From an uncultured Lactobacillus sp. (GTDB taxonomy: Bacteria; Bacillota; Bacilli; Lactobacillales; Lactobacillaceae), in the NCBI GenBank assembly GCA_910587695.1, contig CAJUNC010000005.1, positions 1 to 64,000 on the forward strand: DNA of 64,000 nucleotides, written 5' to 3'. Made by a program: the position numbers and the translations under genes. This document shows, piece after piece, positions 1 through 8,293 of the stretch. Every line of letters starts with the position of its first letter. The first letter of the stretch is position 1. The notes under the pieces were generated by a model that worked only from the letters and a program-made list of their open reading frames with translations, did not search any database and was not told the DNA's origin.

Positions 1-1
1 G

Positions 2-52
2 ACAGACGCTAAAAAGGCTGTGGCTGATATGAAGTGGGAACCTAAATATTAA
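2..52 (+). CDS. 3' end of a malolactic/malic enzyme-like gene (partial)
   Basis: Only the last 16 codons and a TAA stop lie in the window. The readable tail is AVADMKWEPKY, which resembles the C-terminus of the malolactic/NAD-malic enzyme family. An AEC-family permease follows directly, as in the malolactic enzyme-malate permease arrangement of lactic acid bacteria. If right, the enzyme would decarboxylate L-malate to L-lactate. The identity rests on a very short peptide plus context, so it is tentative. Confidence 0.4.
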   Translation, partial: TDAKKAVADMKWEPKY

Positions 53-60
53 TAAATTGA

Positions 61-90
61 TAAAAGGCCACTTGTTGGTCTTTTATCTTT
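61..90 (+). terminator. Hairpin between the malic-type gene and the AEC permease
   Basis: TAAAAGGCCA and TGGTCTTTTA pair with one G-U wobble around a 5-nt loop, followed by a T-rich stretch. It could be a weak terminator allowing read-through into the permease, whose RBS follows about 12 nt later. Confidence 0.45.
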
Positions 91-111
91 GGTAGAAGAA
101 GGAGAATTATT

Positions 112-1080
112 ATGGCAGTTTTTTTAACTTCCGTCTCAAGTGTGCTTGTGATCGTATTGATCATGGCACTTGGTTATATTTTACGTAAAACAGGTTGGTT
201 TGCCGATTCATTTGGTGGCAATATCGCATCTTTGATCACCAAGATCGCTTTGCCAGCTTCTATCTTTATGGGCGTGATGGACCATTTGACGCGTGAAAGT
301 CTTTTAGGCTTAGGAAAAGGTATCATTTTTCCAGCTCTGGGTGTGATCATTGGTTATGTGATCGCTTGGTTGGTAGTTAAGGTCTTAAAGATCAAGCCGG
401 GTCGTCGTGGGATCTTTATGAACGCGGTCGTTAACGCAAATACGATCTTTATCGGGATGCCTTTGAACAATGCGCTGTTTGGCGAAAAGGCAATGAGTTA
501 TTTCTTGATCTATTACATCATCAATACCGTTTCAACTTGGGCCTTTGGTGTTTACTTGATCTCAAATGATGATCCAACAGTCGATAAGAGTCAAAAGAAA
601 GCTCATAAGATCAATTGGAAAAAGATCCTACCAATGCCATTAGTTGGTTTTATCGTAGCGATCGTGTGGTTGTTGTTAGGTATTCCAGTACCAAGTTTTA
701 TGGGACAAACTTTGTCTTATGTTGGTGCTTTAGTGACACCATTGTCCTTGATCTATATCGGGATCGTGTTGTGTGATGCAGGTTTGAACAATTTCCGTTT
801 CGAACGCGATTCGATCTTAGCGTTATTGGGTCGTTTTGTATTATCACCAATCGTGTTGATCTTATTGATCAAAGCAGGCACAAGTTTTGGTATCGACTTA
901 CCAACATTGATGCGTCAAACATTAGTTGTTCAATCGGCAACACCGATGTTAGCCGTCTTGCCTATTTTGGCAAAAGAAGCCCATGGGGATGTTAAATATG
1001 CAACCGATGTGGTCGTAATGAGCACTGTTTTATTTGTGGTCGTAGTACCGATCTTGATGGCGATCTTACAATTTATTTAG
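112..1080 (+). CDS. AEC (auxin efflux carrier) family permease, probable malate/organic acid transporter
   Basis: A 322-residue integral membrane protein with about ten hydrophobic segments and a central hydrophilic loop near residues 155-170 rich in Lys and Asp. The layout, including Asn- and Pro-containing helix breaks such as MNAVVNANTIFIGMPLNNALFG, is typical of the AEC/membrane transport protein family. Members next to malolactic enzyme genes import malate or export lactate. The ATG follows a clear AAGGAG box. The upstream partial gene supports an organic-acid role, but the substrate is inferred from that context only. Confidence 0.8.
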   Translation: MAVFLTSVSSVLVIVLIMALGYILRKTGWFADSFGGNIASLITKIALPASIFMGVMDHLTRESLLGLGKGIIFPALGVIIGYVIAWLVVKVLKIKPGRRGIFMNAVVNANTIFIGMPLNNALFGEKAMSYFLIYYIINTVSTWAFGVYLISNDDPTVDKSQKKAHKINWKKILPMPLVGFIVAIVWLLLGIPVPSFMGQTLSYVGALVTPLSLIYIGIVLCDAGLNNFRFERDSILALLGRFVLSPIVLILLIKAGTSFGIDLPTLMRQTLVVQSATPMLAVLPILAKEAHGDVKYATDVVVMSTVLFVVVVPILMAILQFI

Positions 1081-1090
1081 TGTAATATAG

Positions 1091-1133
1091 AGTCAGTTTT
1101 AGTGTTTTAAGCATTAGAACTGACTTTTTTAAA
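1091..1133 (+). terminator. Intrinsic terminator after the AEC permease
   Basis: AGTCAGTTTT and AGAACTGACT form a stem with a G-U pair, followed by TTTTTT. It closes the malate-type operon. Confidence 0.75.
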
Positions 1134-1207
1134 TTTTTGGAAAATTCCTTGCATCGTAACAAAAAATGACTAAAATAAACTTAACAAGTGATCAGCAAAC
1201 TTTTCTT

Positions 1208-1236
1208 TTGTAATATTTAACGTGGGATAATATAAT
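1208..1236 (+). promoter_or_regulatory. Sigma-A promoter for the ECF transporter S component
   Basis: TTGTAA (1208-1213) and TATAAT (1231-1236) are separated by 17 bp. The region lies 33 nt upstream of the TTG start of the next gene. Confidence 0.65.
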
Positions 1237-1268
1237 CTATAAAAAGATCACAAAAAAGGAAGTTTAAT

Positions 1269-1856
1269 TTGAAACAACGAAAAAAAACGCAACAGATCGC
1301 CTTTTTAGCGCTATTTATAGCGATCATTATTATCCAAAATTTTATCCCATTTTTAGGCTATATCCCGCTCGGACCACTTAATTTAACGATCATCCACATT
1401 ACTGTGATCGTTGCTGCACTCGTTTTAGGTCCTAAAGATGGTGCGATCGTCGGTGGAGTCTGGGGCACGATCACATTTGTTCGTGCTTTTGTTTGGCCGA
1501 CAAGTCCCTTAGCAACGATCGTCTTTACTAATCCACTGGTCTCTGTTTTACCACGGATCTTGATCGGGGTAGTGGCTGGCTATACGTTTAGGTGGTTATC
1601 TAAACGTATAGCTTCGAAGGTTTTAGCTGCAGGTGTCGCCGCAGTTTTAGGTTCATTGACTAATACATTGTTAGTTTTAGGTCAGATCTATCTCTTTTAC
1701 CAAGGACAAGCACCAGCGATGTATGCCTTGGATGTAGCGGCATTATTACCATATCTATTAGGAGTCGTGGCAACAAATGGTTTGCCAGAAGCAGCTTTAG
1801 CAGCGATCATTGCCCCAAGTGTTTCGCTTCCTTTACTGAGAAAATTAAAAGCGTAG
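1269..1856 (+). CDS. ECF transporter S component (PanT-like)
   Basis: A 195-residue membrane protein with about six hydrophobic segments and a short basic N-terminus. Segments such as IPLGPLNLTIIHITVIVAA and LGPKDGAIVGGVWG match the substrate-binding (S) subunits of energy-coupling-factor vitamin transporters, in the group often linked to pantothenate. It would work with an EcfA1A2T module encoded elsewhere. The start is TTG, chosen because AAGGA lies 8 nt upstream. The gene looks monocistronic, with its own promoter. The substrate cannot be proven from sequence. Confidence 0.8.
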   Translation: MKQRKKTQQIAFLALFIAIIIIQNFIPFLGYIPLGPLNLTIIHITVIVAALVLGPKDGAIVGGVWGTITFVRAFVWPTSPLATIVFTNPLVSVLPRILIGVVAGYTFRWLSKRIASKVLAAGVAAVLGSLTNTLLVLGQIYLFYQGQAPAMYALDVAALLPYLLGVVATNGLPEAALAAIIAPSVSLPLLRKLKA

Positions 1857-1886
1857 GTTCTTGATTCTTTAGAAAGGCGGTATTTT

Positions 1887-2486
1887 GTGGCACGTAGAAA
1901 AAAGAAAAATTACTCACAGTTACTTTTTTTAGGTTTTATAGTGCTACTCGCGGTAACATTTCTTACGGGCATGGCGGATAAATATTTTGCTACTAGTGAG
2001 ACACCGCAAACGACAATTTCAAATGATGAACAAGCTAAACAAAATTTTATCAAGCAACTTGCTCCGATCGCTCAAGCAGAACAGCGACAATACGGTGTTT
2101 TTGCTAGTATCACATTAGCTCAAGCAGCCTTAGAGTCCGATTGGGGCAAAAGCGAACTTTCTGCTAAGTATAATAACTTATTTGGGATCAAAAATCCAAA
2201 TGGGTCTTTGATGACGACGCAAGAATATGTTGATGGACAATGGACCACGATCAAGGATACTTTTGCGGTCTATGGCAGTTGGGAAGATTCAGTCAAGGCG
2301 CATACACAACTCTTTGTTAATGGAACGGACTGGAATACCGACCATTATGGACCAGTACTGCAAGCTAAGAATTATGAACAAGCAGCATGGGCTTTGCAAA
2401 ATCAAGGTTATGCGACCGATCCCGATTATGCTGAAAAGTTGATCGCATTGATCAAACAGTACAACTTAAATCAATATGATTTATGA
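1887..2486 (+). CDS. Membrane-anchored GH73 N-acetylglucosaminidase (peptidoglycan hydrolase)
   Basis: A 199-residue protein with a very basic N-terminus and one membrane segment at about residues 11-30, then a GH73/FlgJ-type glucosaminidase domain. Key motifs are ITLAQAALESDWGKS, with the likely catalytic Glu at 83, and the NNLFGIK signature. It probably cleaves glycan strands outside the membrane during growth or separation. The GTG start follows AAAGGCGG. No SH3b or LysM repeats are present, so wall targeting would rely on the membrane anchor. It lies 30 nt behind the ECF gene and may be co-transcribed with it. Confidence 0.85.
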   Translation: MARRKKKNYSQLLFLGFIVLLAVTFLTGMADKYFATSETPQTTISNDEQAKQNFIKQLAPIAQAEQRQYGVFASITLAQAALESDWGKSELSAKYNNLFGIKNPNGSLMTTQEYVDGQWTTIKDTFAVYGSWEDSVKAHTQLFVNGTDWNTDHYGPVLQAKNYEQAAWALQNQGYATDPDYAEKLIALIKQYNLNQYDL

Positions 2487-2565
2487 TATAGATCAAATGT
2501 TTTGGTGTAAAAACCGAATATTTGAGCTTGAAAACGAAAAATAGTTATGCTATTCTAGCTACAGG

Positions 2566-2635
2566 TTACTTATATAATGCCATAATCTGGTTGGCGAGTT
2601 TCTACCCAAGACCGTAAATCTTGGACTATGAGTAA
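2566..2635 (+). ncRNA. Guanine-class purine riboswitch upstream of xpt
   Basis: All purine-aptamer elements are visible: P1 TTACTTAT/ATGAGTAA, L2 AATCTGG, the J2/3 block GAGTTTCTACC, P3 CCAAG/CTTGG enclosing CCGTAAAT, and the J3/1 segment GGACTATG. The nucleotide equivalent to position 74 is C (2626), which specifies guanine/hypoxanthine rather than adenine. A perfect terminator stem follows at 2648, so ligand binding should stop transcription of xpt-pbuX. Confidence 0.95.
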
Positions 2636-2647
2636 AAAAACGTTAGG

Positions 2648-2690
2648 AGACCAGACTTTTGTTATTGCCAAAGTCTGGTCTTTATTATTT
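2648..2690 (+). terminator. Riboswitch-controlled terminator of xpt-pbuX
   Basis: AGACCAGACTTT and AAAGTCTGGTCT are perfect 12-bp complements around a 10-nt loop, followed by TTATTATTTTT. It lies directly between the aptamer and the xpt RBS and acts as the expression platform. Confidence 0.9.
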
Positions 2691-2705
2691 TTAGGGGGAT
2701 ATAGC

Positions 2706-3281
2706 TTGAAAGTATTAGAAGAACGCATCAAACAAGATGGTGTTGTTTTACCAGGAAATGTGTTAAAGGTCAATCAATTCTTGAACCATCAGATCGATCC
2801 ACAGTTGATGTATGAGATCGGCCAAGAATTTGAGCAGTTATTCAAAGATGAGGCTGTGACAAAGATCTTGACGGTCGAAGCTTCAGGGATCGCCCCAGCT
2901 ATCATGGCTGGACTCGTGATGGATGTTCCAGTGGTCTTTGCGCGAAAGAAAAAGCCATCGACTTTGGGTAGTGATGTCTATATGGCTGAGGTCTATTCAT
3001 ACACTAAAAAAGTGACCAATACGATCTCAGTCGATCAAAAATTTTTATCAGAGTCTGACAAAGTGTTAGTGATCGATGATTTCTTGGCTAACGGTCAGGC
3101 GATCTTGGGTTTACTTGAGATCTGTCAACAAGCTAATGCCCATATCGTTGGAGCTGGGGTAGTTGTTGAAAAGTCGTTCCAAGAAGGGGCTAAGTTGATC
3201 AAAGATCGCGGGGTAAGATTGGAATCACTTGCGCGGATCGCTTCTTTTGAAGGCGATAAAGTGCACTTTGTGGGGGAATAA
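2706..3281 (+). CDS. xpt: Xanthine phosphoribosyltransferase
   Basis: A 191-residue purine salvage enzyme converting xanthine and PRPP to XMP in the cytoplasm. The start is TTG at 2706, after TAGGGGGA. It matches the family N-terminus (KVLEERIKQDGVVLPGN) and lies beyond the terminator. A longer frame opening at ATG 2628 would begin inside the riboswitch aptamer and is rejected. The PRPP-binding loop VLVIDDFLANGQA and the SGIAPAIMAG segment are intact. It is the first gene of a guanine-riboswitch operon with pbuX 4 nt downstream. Confidence 0.95.
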   Translation: MKVLEERIKQDGVVLPGNVLKVNQFLNHQIDPQLMYEIGQEFEQLFKDEAVTKILTVEASGIAPAIMAGLVMDVPVVFARKKKPSTLGSDVYMAEVYSYTKKVTNTISVDQKFLSESDKVLVIDDFLANGQAILGLLEICQQANAHIVGAGVVVEKSFQEGAKLIKDRGVRLESLARIASFEGDKVHFVGE

Positions 3282-3285
3282 CACG

Positions 3286-4611
3286 ATGAAAAAAGCAAAT
3301 AACAGTCAGGCAGCTTTACTAGGATTACAGCATTTATTAGCGATGTATTCTGGAGCAGTGGCTGTTCCATTATTGATCGGGACAGCATTGGATTTTAACA
3401 CTGAACAGATGACTTACCTAGTTTCGATCGACATTTTTATGTGTGGGTTAGCAACCTTACTTCAGCTCATGCGCAATCGGTATTTTGGGATCGGTCTCCC
3501 CGTTGTCTTAGGTTGTGCGATCCAAGCTGTCGAACCGTTAAAAATGATCGGGAGCCAATTTACGATCCAGACGATGTATGGGGCGATCATTGTGGCTGGG
3601 ATCTTTGTTTGTTTGGTCTCAGGCCAATTTTCTAAGGTCAAACGCCTCTTTCCCCCTGTAGTGACAGGGACGTTGATCACTGTTATCGGTCTGACATTGA
3701 TCCCGATAGCAGTCCAAAATATCGGTGGGGGCAATGCTAGTGCTAAAGATTTTGGTTCACTCACCAATATCACTTTAGGCTTTATGACAGTGATCTTGAT
3801 CTTAGCGATCCAAGTCTTTGCGAAAGGTTTTTTGAGTTCGATCGCGGTCTTATTGGGGTTAGTGATCGGTAGTTTAGTAGCTACAGCGATGGGACTAGTT
3901 TCCCTAGCTCCGTTACATGAAGCACCATGGTTCCATATGCCACAGCCTTTTTACTTTGGGGTGCCCCACTTTGAATGGTCTTCTTCTGTTACGATGATCA
4001 TTATCGCCTTGGTTTCCATGGTCGAATCGACGGGTGTTTATTTTGCTTTAGGGGATATTTTGAATAAAAAGATCACTGAAAAAGATCTCAAACTCGGCTA
4101 TCGGGCCGAAGGAATGGCAGTCATTTTAGGTGGGATCTTCAATACTTTCCCATATACGACATTTTCACAAAACGTTGGATTGCTTGAGCTTTCAGGGATC
4201 AAGACCAAGCGCCCGATCTATTGGTCAGCAGGACTCTTGATGTTGTTAGGACTTTTGCCTAAGGTTGGTGCGTTAGCGACAATGATCCCCACACCAGTTT
4301 TAGGTGGTGCGATGTTAGTGATGTTTGCGATGATCAGTGTGCAAGGTATCAGGATCTTAGCCAGTGTTGATTTTACTGACCAACGAAATATTTTAGTTGT
4401 GGCGGTTTCGATCGGTCTAGGTCTGGGCGTTTCGATCTATCCAAATATCTTCCAAAATCTACCACGCACAGTACAACTATTCTTAGGTAATGGGATCGTG
4501 GTCGCAAGCTTAAGTTCGGTATTATTGAATTTGGCCTTCAAGGGTAGAGAAGGGCTAGCCAAAAAAGATATCAAGCAACAAGTGCGTGTTTTAGAAGATG
4601 TAGATAAATAA
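3286..4611 (+). CDS. pbuX: Xanthine/uracil (NCS2) permease
   Basis: A 441-residue membrane protein with about 12-14 segments. NCS2 signatures include the QHLLAMY motif near the N-terminus and the motifs GLPVVLGCAIQA and SMVESTGVYFALGDI. It imports xanthine with protons to feed Xpt. The ATG at 3286, right after the xpt stop, gives the normal N-terminus (MKKANNSQAALLGLQ). A GTG-rich extension inside xpt is rejected. The pair is controlled by the upstream guanine riboswitch and ends at a strong terminator. Confidence 0.93.
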   Translation: MKKANNSQAALLGLQHLLAMYSGAVAVPLLIGTALDFNTEQMTYLVSIDIFMCGLATLLQLMRNRYFGIGLPVVLGCAIQAVEPLKMIGSQFTIQTMYGAIIVAGIFVCLVSGQFSKVKRLFPPVVTGTLITVIGLTLIPIAVQNIGGGNASAKDFGSLTNITLGFMTVILILAIQVFAKGFLSSIAVLLGLVIGSLVATAMGLVSLAPLHEAPWFHMPQPFYFGVPHFEWSSSVTMIIIALVSMVESTGVYFALGDILNKKITEKDLKLGYRAEGMAVILGGIFNTFPYTTFSQNVGLLELSGIKTKRPIYWSAGLLMLLGLLPKVGALATMIPTPVLGGAMLVMFAMISVQGIRILASVDFTDQRNILVVAVSIGLGLGVSIYPNIFQNLPRTVQLFLGNGIVVASLSSVLLNLAFKGREGLAKKDIKQQVRVLEDVDK

Positions 4612-4616
4612 AGTGT

Positions 4617-4645
4617 AAAAAGCAGGTGGAAGCCTGCTTTTTTTG
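4617..4645 (+). terminator. Terminator of xpt-pbuX
   Basis: AAGCAGG and CCTGCTT pair around a short loop, followed by seven T residues. Confidence 0.85.
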
Positions 4646-4756
4646 TTAAGTGGCACAAAATATATTTTTAAAAATTTACATTGTTAAAATACTGTCCCGC
4701 TGAGTAATGTGGTAAAATAGAGAGTAAGTATTAGTGATACGAGAGGTTGTGAGAGA

Positions 4757-5914
4757 ATGGAACAAGAGATCCTTTTTCCAGGCGATACTTTAGGGATCAT
4801 CGGGGGCAATCCCAACGGCATCATGTTAGCACGGACGGCTAAGAAAATGGGCTTTACCGTAGTTGTTTATTGTTCAGACGAAAGTAATCCTGTGTTAGCT
4901 GAAGCTGATGTAAAAATGGTCGGTAAGTTAAACGAAAAAACAAAGCTCCAAGATTTTGCACAACGGTGTGACTTAGTAACTTATACCTCAGAAAATATCG
5001 ATGTTGAGGCAGTCAAATTCTTGCAACGTTTCACGCGGGTCCCACAAGGTAGTGATACGTTGGAGATCACGCAAGATCGCTTATTAGAACGGGCTTTTTT
5101 TGAGCAACTTAATATCAACGTTGCACCGTATGCTACGATCGTCAGTTTAGATGATGTTTATCAAGCAGTCAGCTCGATCGGTTACCCATGTGTTTTAAAA
5201 CCGATCCAAAAAGGGTTTGGCAAGCGCCGTAAACAGATCATCAAAAAGCAAACAGACATCGCTAAGTGTGCGGATATAATTGATCTAGGAACGTATGTTC
5301 TCGAGTCATGGATCCCATATGAAAAGGAATTGTCACTGACTTTAGCCCGAGATAAAGATGGTAACTTGACGTATTTTCCGATCGCAGAAGATTATTATCG
5401 CGAACACCGTTTACATGCGACCTTAGCGCCAGTAGCTTTAGATGGTGAAGTTGCAGCTGAGGTCAAACGCTTGACTGCTGAGATCGTCAAAGAATTGGAT
5501 TATGTTGGGGTCTTGCAAGCAGAATTTTTCTTGACTAAGAGTGGTGCTTTGTATATCAAACGGATCATCCCTGCTTTATACGCTTCAGGTTATGTGTTTG
5601 ATAAAGCTACTGACGTTTCAATGTTTGAACAGCATTTGCGTGCTTTAGCGCAGATCCCTTTGGCTAAACCTAGTTTGGTAAAACCAACTGAGATGGTAAT
5701 GATCGAGACCAAGGATACGGAGGCTTTGCGGACACAATGGGTCTTAAAGGATAATTGGTATTATAATTATTTCCGTTATCCTAAATCGCTTCATCCTGTT
5801 AAAGCAGAAGGTTATATTTTGGTGACTGCTGATTCGAGCAAAAATGCTAAGGAGCAAGTCGAAGCAACCGGGATCTGGGATGAGATCACAGCTGAAAATG
5901 AAATAGTTGAATAG
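4757..5914 (+). CDS. PurK-like ATP-grasp protein with degenerate active-site motif
   Basis: A 385-residue protein with the PurK fold order: an N-terminal Rossmann-type preATP-grasp domain (LGIIGGNPNG, residues 12-21), an ATP-grasp core (VLKPIQKGFGKRRKQ; LESWIPYEKELSL) and a C-terminal domain. True PurK makes N5-CAIR in purine synthesis. Here the nucleotide-binding loop reads GGNPNG rather than GGGQLG, and the conserved N-E-I-A-P-R-P-H-N-S-G-H block appears as K-R-I-I-P-A-L-Y-A-S-G-Y (about 268-279). The Glu in QAEFF is kept. No purE is adjacent. The gene stands alone ahead of pcrA. It is probably a repurposed or catalytically inactive paralogue, though routine annotation would say purK. Confidence 0.75.
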   Translation: MEQEILFPGDTLGIIGGNPNGIMLARTAKKMGFTVVVYCSDESNPVLAEADVKMVGKLNEKTKLQDFAQRCDLVTYTSENIDVEAVKFLQRFTRVPQGSDTLEITQDRLLERAFFEQLNINVAPYATIVSLDDVYQAVSSIGYPCVLKPIQKGFGKRRKQIIKKQTDIAKCADIIDLGTYVLESWIPYEKELSLTLARDKDGNLTYFPIAEDYYREHRLHATLAPVALDGEVAAEVKRLTAEIVKELDYVGVLQAEFFLTKSGALYIKRIIPALYASGYVFDKATDVSMFEQHLRALAQIPLAKPSLVKPTEMVMIETKDTEALRTQWVLKDNWYYNYFRYPKSLHPVKAEGYILVTADSSKNAKEQVEATGIWDEITAENEIVE

Positions 5915-5920
5915 TATTTT

Positions 5921-5953
5921 TAAGACGCACGGTATTTATATCGGCGTCTTTTT
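5921..5953 (+). terminator. Terminator after the PurK-like gene
   Basis: AAGACGC and GCGTCTT pair around a 15-nt loop, followed by T residues. Confidence 0.75.
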
Positions 5954-6005
5954 GCATCTTGTTTGCTAAGATTTAAGTAATTTTAAAGAATAGGACTGTA
6001 ATATT

Positions 6006-6014
6006 TGCTATAAT
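6006..6014 (+). promoter_or_regulatory. Extended -10 promoter for pcrA-ligA-camS
   Basis: TGCTATAAT is a consensus extended -10 element. No good -35 lies 17 bp upstream, which fits an extended -10 promoter. It lies 39 nt before the chosen pcrA start. Confidence 0.6.
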
Positions 6015-6052
6015 AGGCATTGATTGAAAATTTTAGAGGGGATTTGAAAATT

Positions 6053-8278
6053 TTGACAGCAAGAAACTTATTAGATGGCATGAATGATAAGCAAGCAGAA
6101 GCTGTAGCCTGCACTGAAGGGCCACTACTCATCATGGCAGGTGCCGGTAGTGGGAAAACACGGGTCTTGACACATCGTGTAGCCTACTTGATCGAAGAAA
6201 AAAATGTAAATCCTTGGAATATTTTAGCGATCACCTTCACCAATAAAGCAGCACGTGAAATGCGTGAGCGGATCAACAAGTTGATCGCTGAAGGTGCAGA
6301 AGATATTTGGGTCTCGACTTTTCACGCTTTATGTGTGCGGATCTTACGCCGTGATGCCGAAAAGATCGGCTATGATCGCAATTTTACGATCGCAAGCACA
6401 AGTGAACAACGGACTTTGATGAAACACATTTTAGTGGATAATTTAAACGTTGACGTCAAAAAATTCGAGCCTCGGGCCGTTTTGAGTGCGATCTCGAACG
6501 CTAAAAATGATTTAAAAACACCATCAGAACTAAGAAAAGATGCAGCTGATCCATTTTCACAGGTGGTAAGTGATGCCTATGAATTATACCAAGAGCAGTT
6601 GCAAAATAATCAAGCTTTGGATTTTGATGATCTCATCATGCAGACGATCCGGTTATTTAAAGAATCACCAGAAACGTTGGAATTTTATCAACGTAAATTC
6701 CACTATATCCATGTGGATGAATATCAAGATACTAACGAAGCCCAATATCAATTGGTCAGCATGTTAGCCCAAACATATCGTAATCTATGTGTTGTGGGGG
6801 ATGCTGATCAAAGTATTTACGGTTGGCGTGGGGCTAACATGGAAAATATCATGAATTTTGAAGAAGATTATCCTGATGCAACTGTGATCAAGTTGGAACA
6901 AAATTATCGTTCAACTAAGACGATCTTACAAGCAGCTAATGAAGTTATCGAAAATAACATCAATCGTAAAGCTAAAACTTTATGGACGCAAAATGCTGAA
7001 GGCGAAAAGATCCATTATTATCGTGCGGATAATGCCAATGATGAGGCCTTTTACGTCGTTAAGCAGATCCAGCAAAAAATGCGCACTGAAGGTAAGCTTT
7101 ATGGTGATTTTGCTGTCTTATACCGTACGAATGCCCAATCACGTGTGATCGAAGAAACCTTCGTGAAAGCTAATATCCCGTATAAATTAGTTGGGGCTCA
7201 CCGTTTCTACGATCGTAAAGAGATCTTGGATATTTTAGCTTATCTGCGTTTAGCTGCCAATCCAAATGATTCCTTGAGTTTTGCTCGCGTTTCTAATGAG
7301 CCTAAACGGGGGATCGGAGCAACTAGTTTGGCGAAATTGCAAGCATTTGCTGAGATGAACGGTCTTTCCTTGATCGAAGCAGCTGAAAATGTCATTATGA
7401 CAGGCGTAAGTGGTAAGGCAGCTACGCAATTAGAAAATTTTGCTAAATTGATCCGGCGTTTCAATGAATTAGAGAAAACGAAAAATATCACTGAATTGAC
7501 GGAGATCATTTTAGATGAATCGGGCTACAAACAAAGCTTGCAAGCTAAAAATACGCTCGAAGATCAAAGTCGCCTAGAAAACTTAGAAGAATTTATGTCT
7601 GTCACGAAGCAATTTGATGAAAACTGGGAACCAGAAGAAGAAAATAGTGATCCATTCGTTGATTTCTTAGCTGATCTAGCTTTAGTCTCTGATCAAGATA
7701 GCGTCGATGAAGATCCAGATGAAGTGACTTTGATGACATTGCACGCAGCTAAAGGCTTGGAATTTCCAATGGTCTTTTTGATGGGCTTAGAAGAAGGGAT
7801 CTTCCCGTTAGGCCGGGCTGTGATGGATGAAAGTGAGCTCGAAGAAGAGCGACGCTTGGCATATGTCGGGATCACACGAGCTGAAGAAGAGCTCTACTTA
7901 TCAAATGCTTTTTCGCGGATGCTATATGGACGGCGCCAAAACAACCAAGTTTCACGTTTTATCAGTGAGATCTCTGATGAATTGTTACAAAGTGATAACG
8001 AAACTTTAGCTGATCATCAACCAAAAACCAAAGTTGATGTTCCATTTGCTAAGAAGCAAGTTTATCGCAAACCAGCTGGAACTATCGAAAAAAGCCAAGG
8101 AACTGGGGCTGAAAAGAAACAATGGAATATCGGTGATAAGGTTTCCCATAAAGCTTGGGGTACAGGGACTGTGGTCAAGGTCAGTGGTAGTGGCGAAGAT
8201 AGCGAACTTGATATCGCCTTTGCAGGCCAAGGGATCAAGCGACTATTAGCTGCCTTTGCACCGATCACTAAGATTTAA
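6053..8278 (+). CDS. pcrA: ATP-dependent DNA helicase PcrA (UvrD family)
   Basis: A 741-residue SF1A helicase acting in repair, rolling-circle replication and removal of recombination intermediates. It shows the Q-motif region (MNDKQAEAV), Walker A MAGAGSGKT near residues 28-36, motif II DEYQDTN, motif III GDADQSIYGWRGA, motif IV QNYRST, motif V TLMTLHAAKGLEFP, and motif VI YVGITRAEEELYL. A Tudor-like C-terminal segment (VSHKAWGTGTVV) binds RNA polymerase in relatives. The start is TTG 6053: the GAGGGG box at 6036-6041 is too close to TTG 6044 and lies downstream of TTG 6020. LigA follows 15 nt later. Confidence 0.97.
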   Translation: MTARNLLDGMNDKQAEAVACTEGPLLIMAGAGSGKTRVLTHRVAYLIEEKNVNPWNILAITFTNKAAREMRERINKLIAEGAEDIWVSTFHALCVRILRRDAEKIGYDRNFTIASTSEQRTLMKHILVDNLNVDVKKFEPRAVLSAISNAKNDLKTPSELRKDAADPFSQVVSDAYELYQEQLQNNQALDFDDLIMQTIRLFKESPETLEFYQRKFHYIHVDEYQDTNEAQYQLVSMLAQTYRNLCVVGDADQSIYGWRGANMENIMNFEEDYPDATVIKLEQNYRSTKTILQAANEVIENNINRKAKTLWTQNAEGEKIHYYRADNANDEAFYVVKQIQQKMRTEGKLYGDFAVLYRTNAQSRVIEETFVKANIPYKLVGAHRFYDRKEILDILAYLRLAANPNDSLSFARVSNEPKRGIGATSLAKLQAFAEMNGLSLIEAAENVIMTGVSGKAATQLENFAKLIRRFNELEKTKNITELTEIILDESGYKQSLQAKNTLEDQSRLENLEEFMSVTKQFDENWEPEEENSDPFVDFLADLALVSDQDSVDEDPDEVTLMTLHAAKGLEFPMVFLMGLEEGIFPLGRAVMDESELEEERRLAYVGITRAEEELYLSNAFSRMLYGRRQNNQVSRFISEISDELLQSDNETLADHQPKTKVDVPFAKKQVYRKPAGTIEKSQGTGAEKKQWNIGDKVSHKAWGTGTVVKVSGSGEDSELDIAFAGQGIKRLLAAFAPITKI

Positions 8279-8293
8279 AAAGAGGTAAAAGAG

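Noticed and set aside
2628..2705. Longer xpt frame starting at ATG 2628
   Set aside because: The ATG lies in the 3' strand of the riboswitch P1 stem, upstream of the terminator. The TTG at 2706 has a proper RBS and matches the family N-terminus.
6020..6052. Upstream TTG starts for pcrA
   Set aside because: TTG 6020 lies before the GAGGGG box and TTG 6044 is two bases from it; TTG 6053 has workable spacing.
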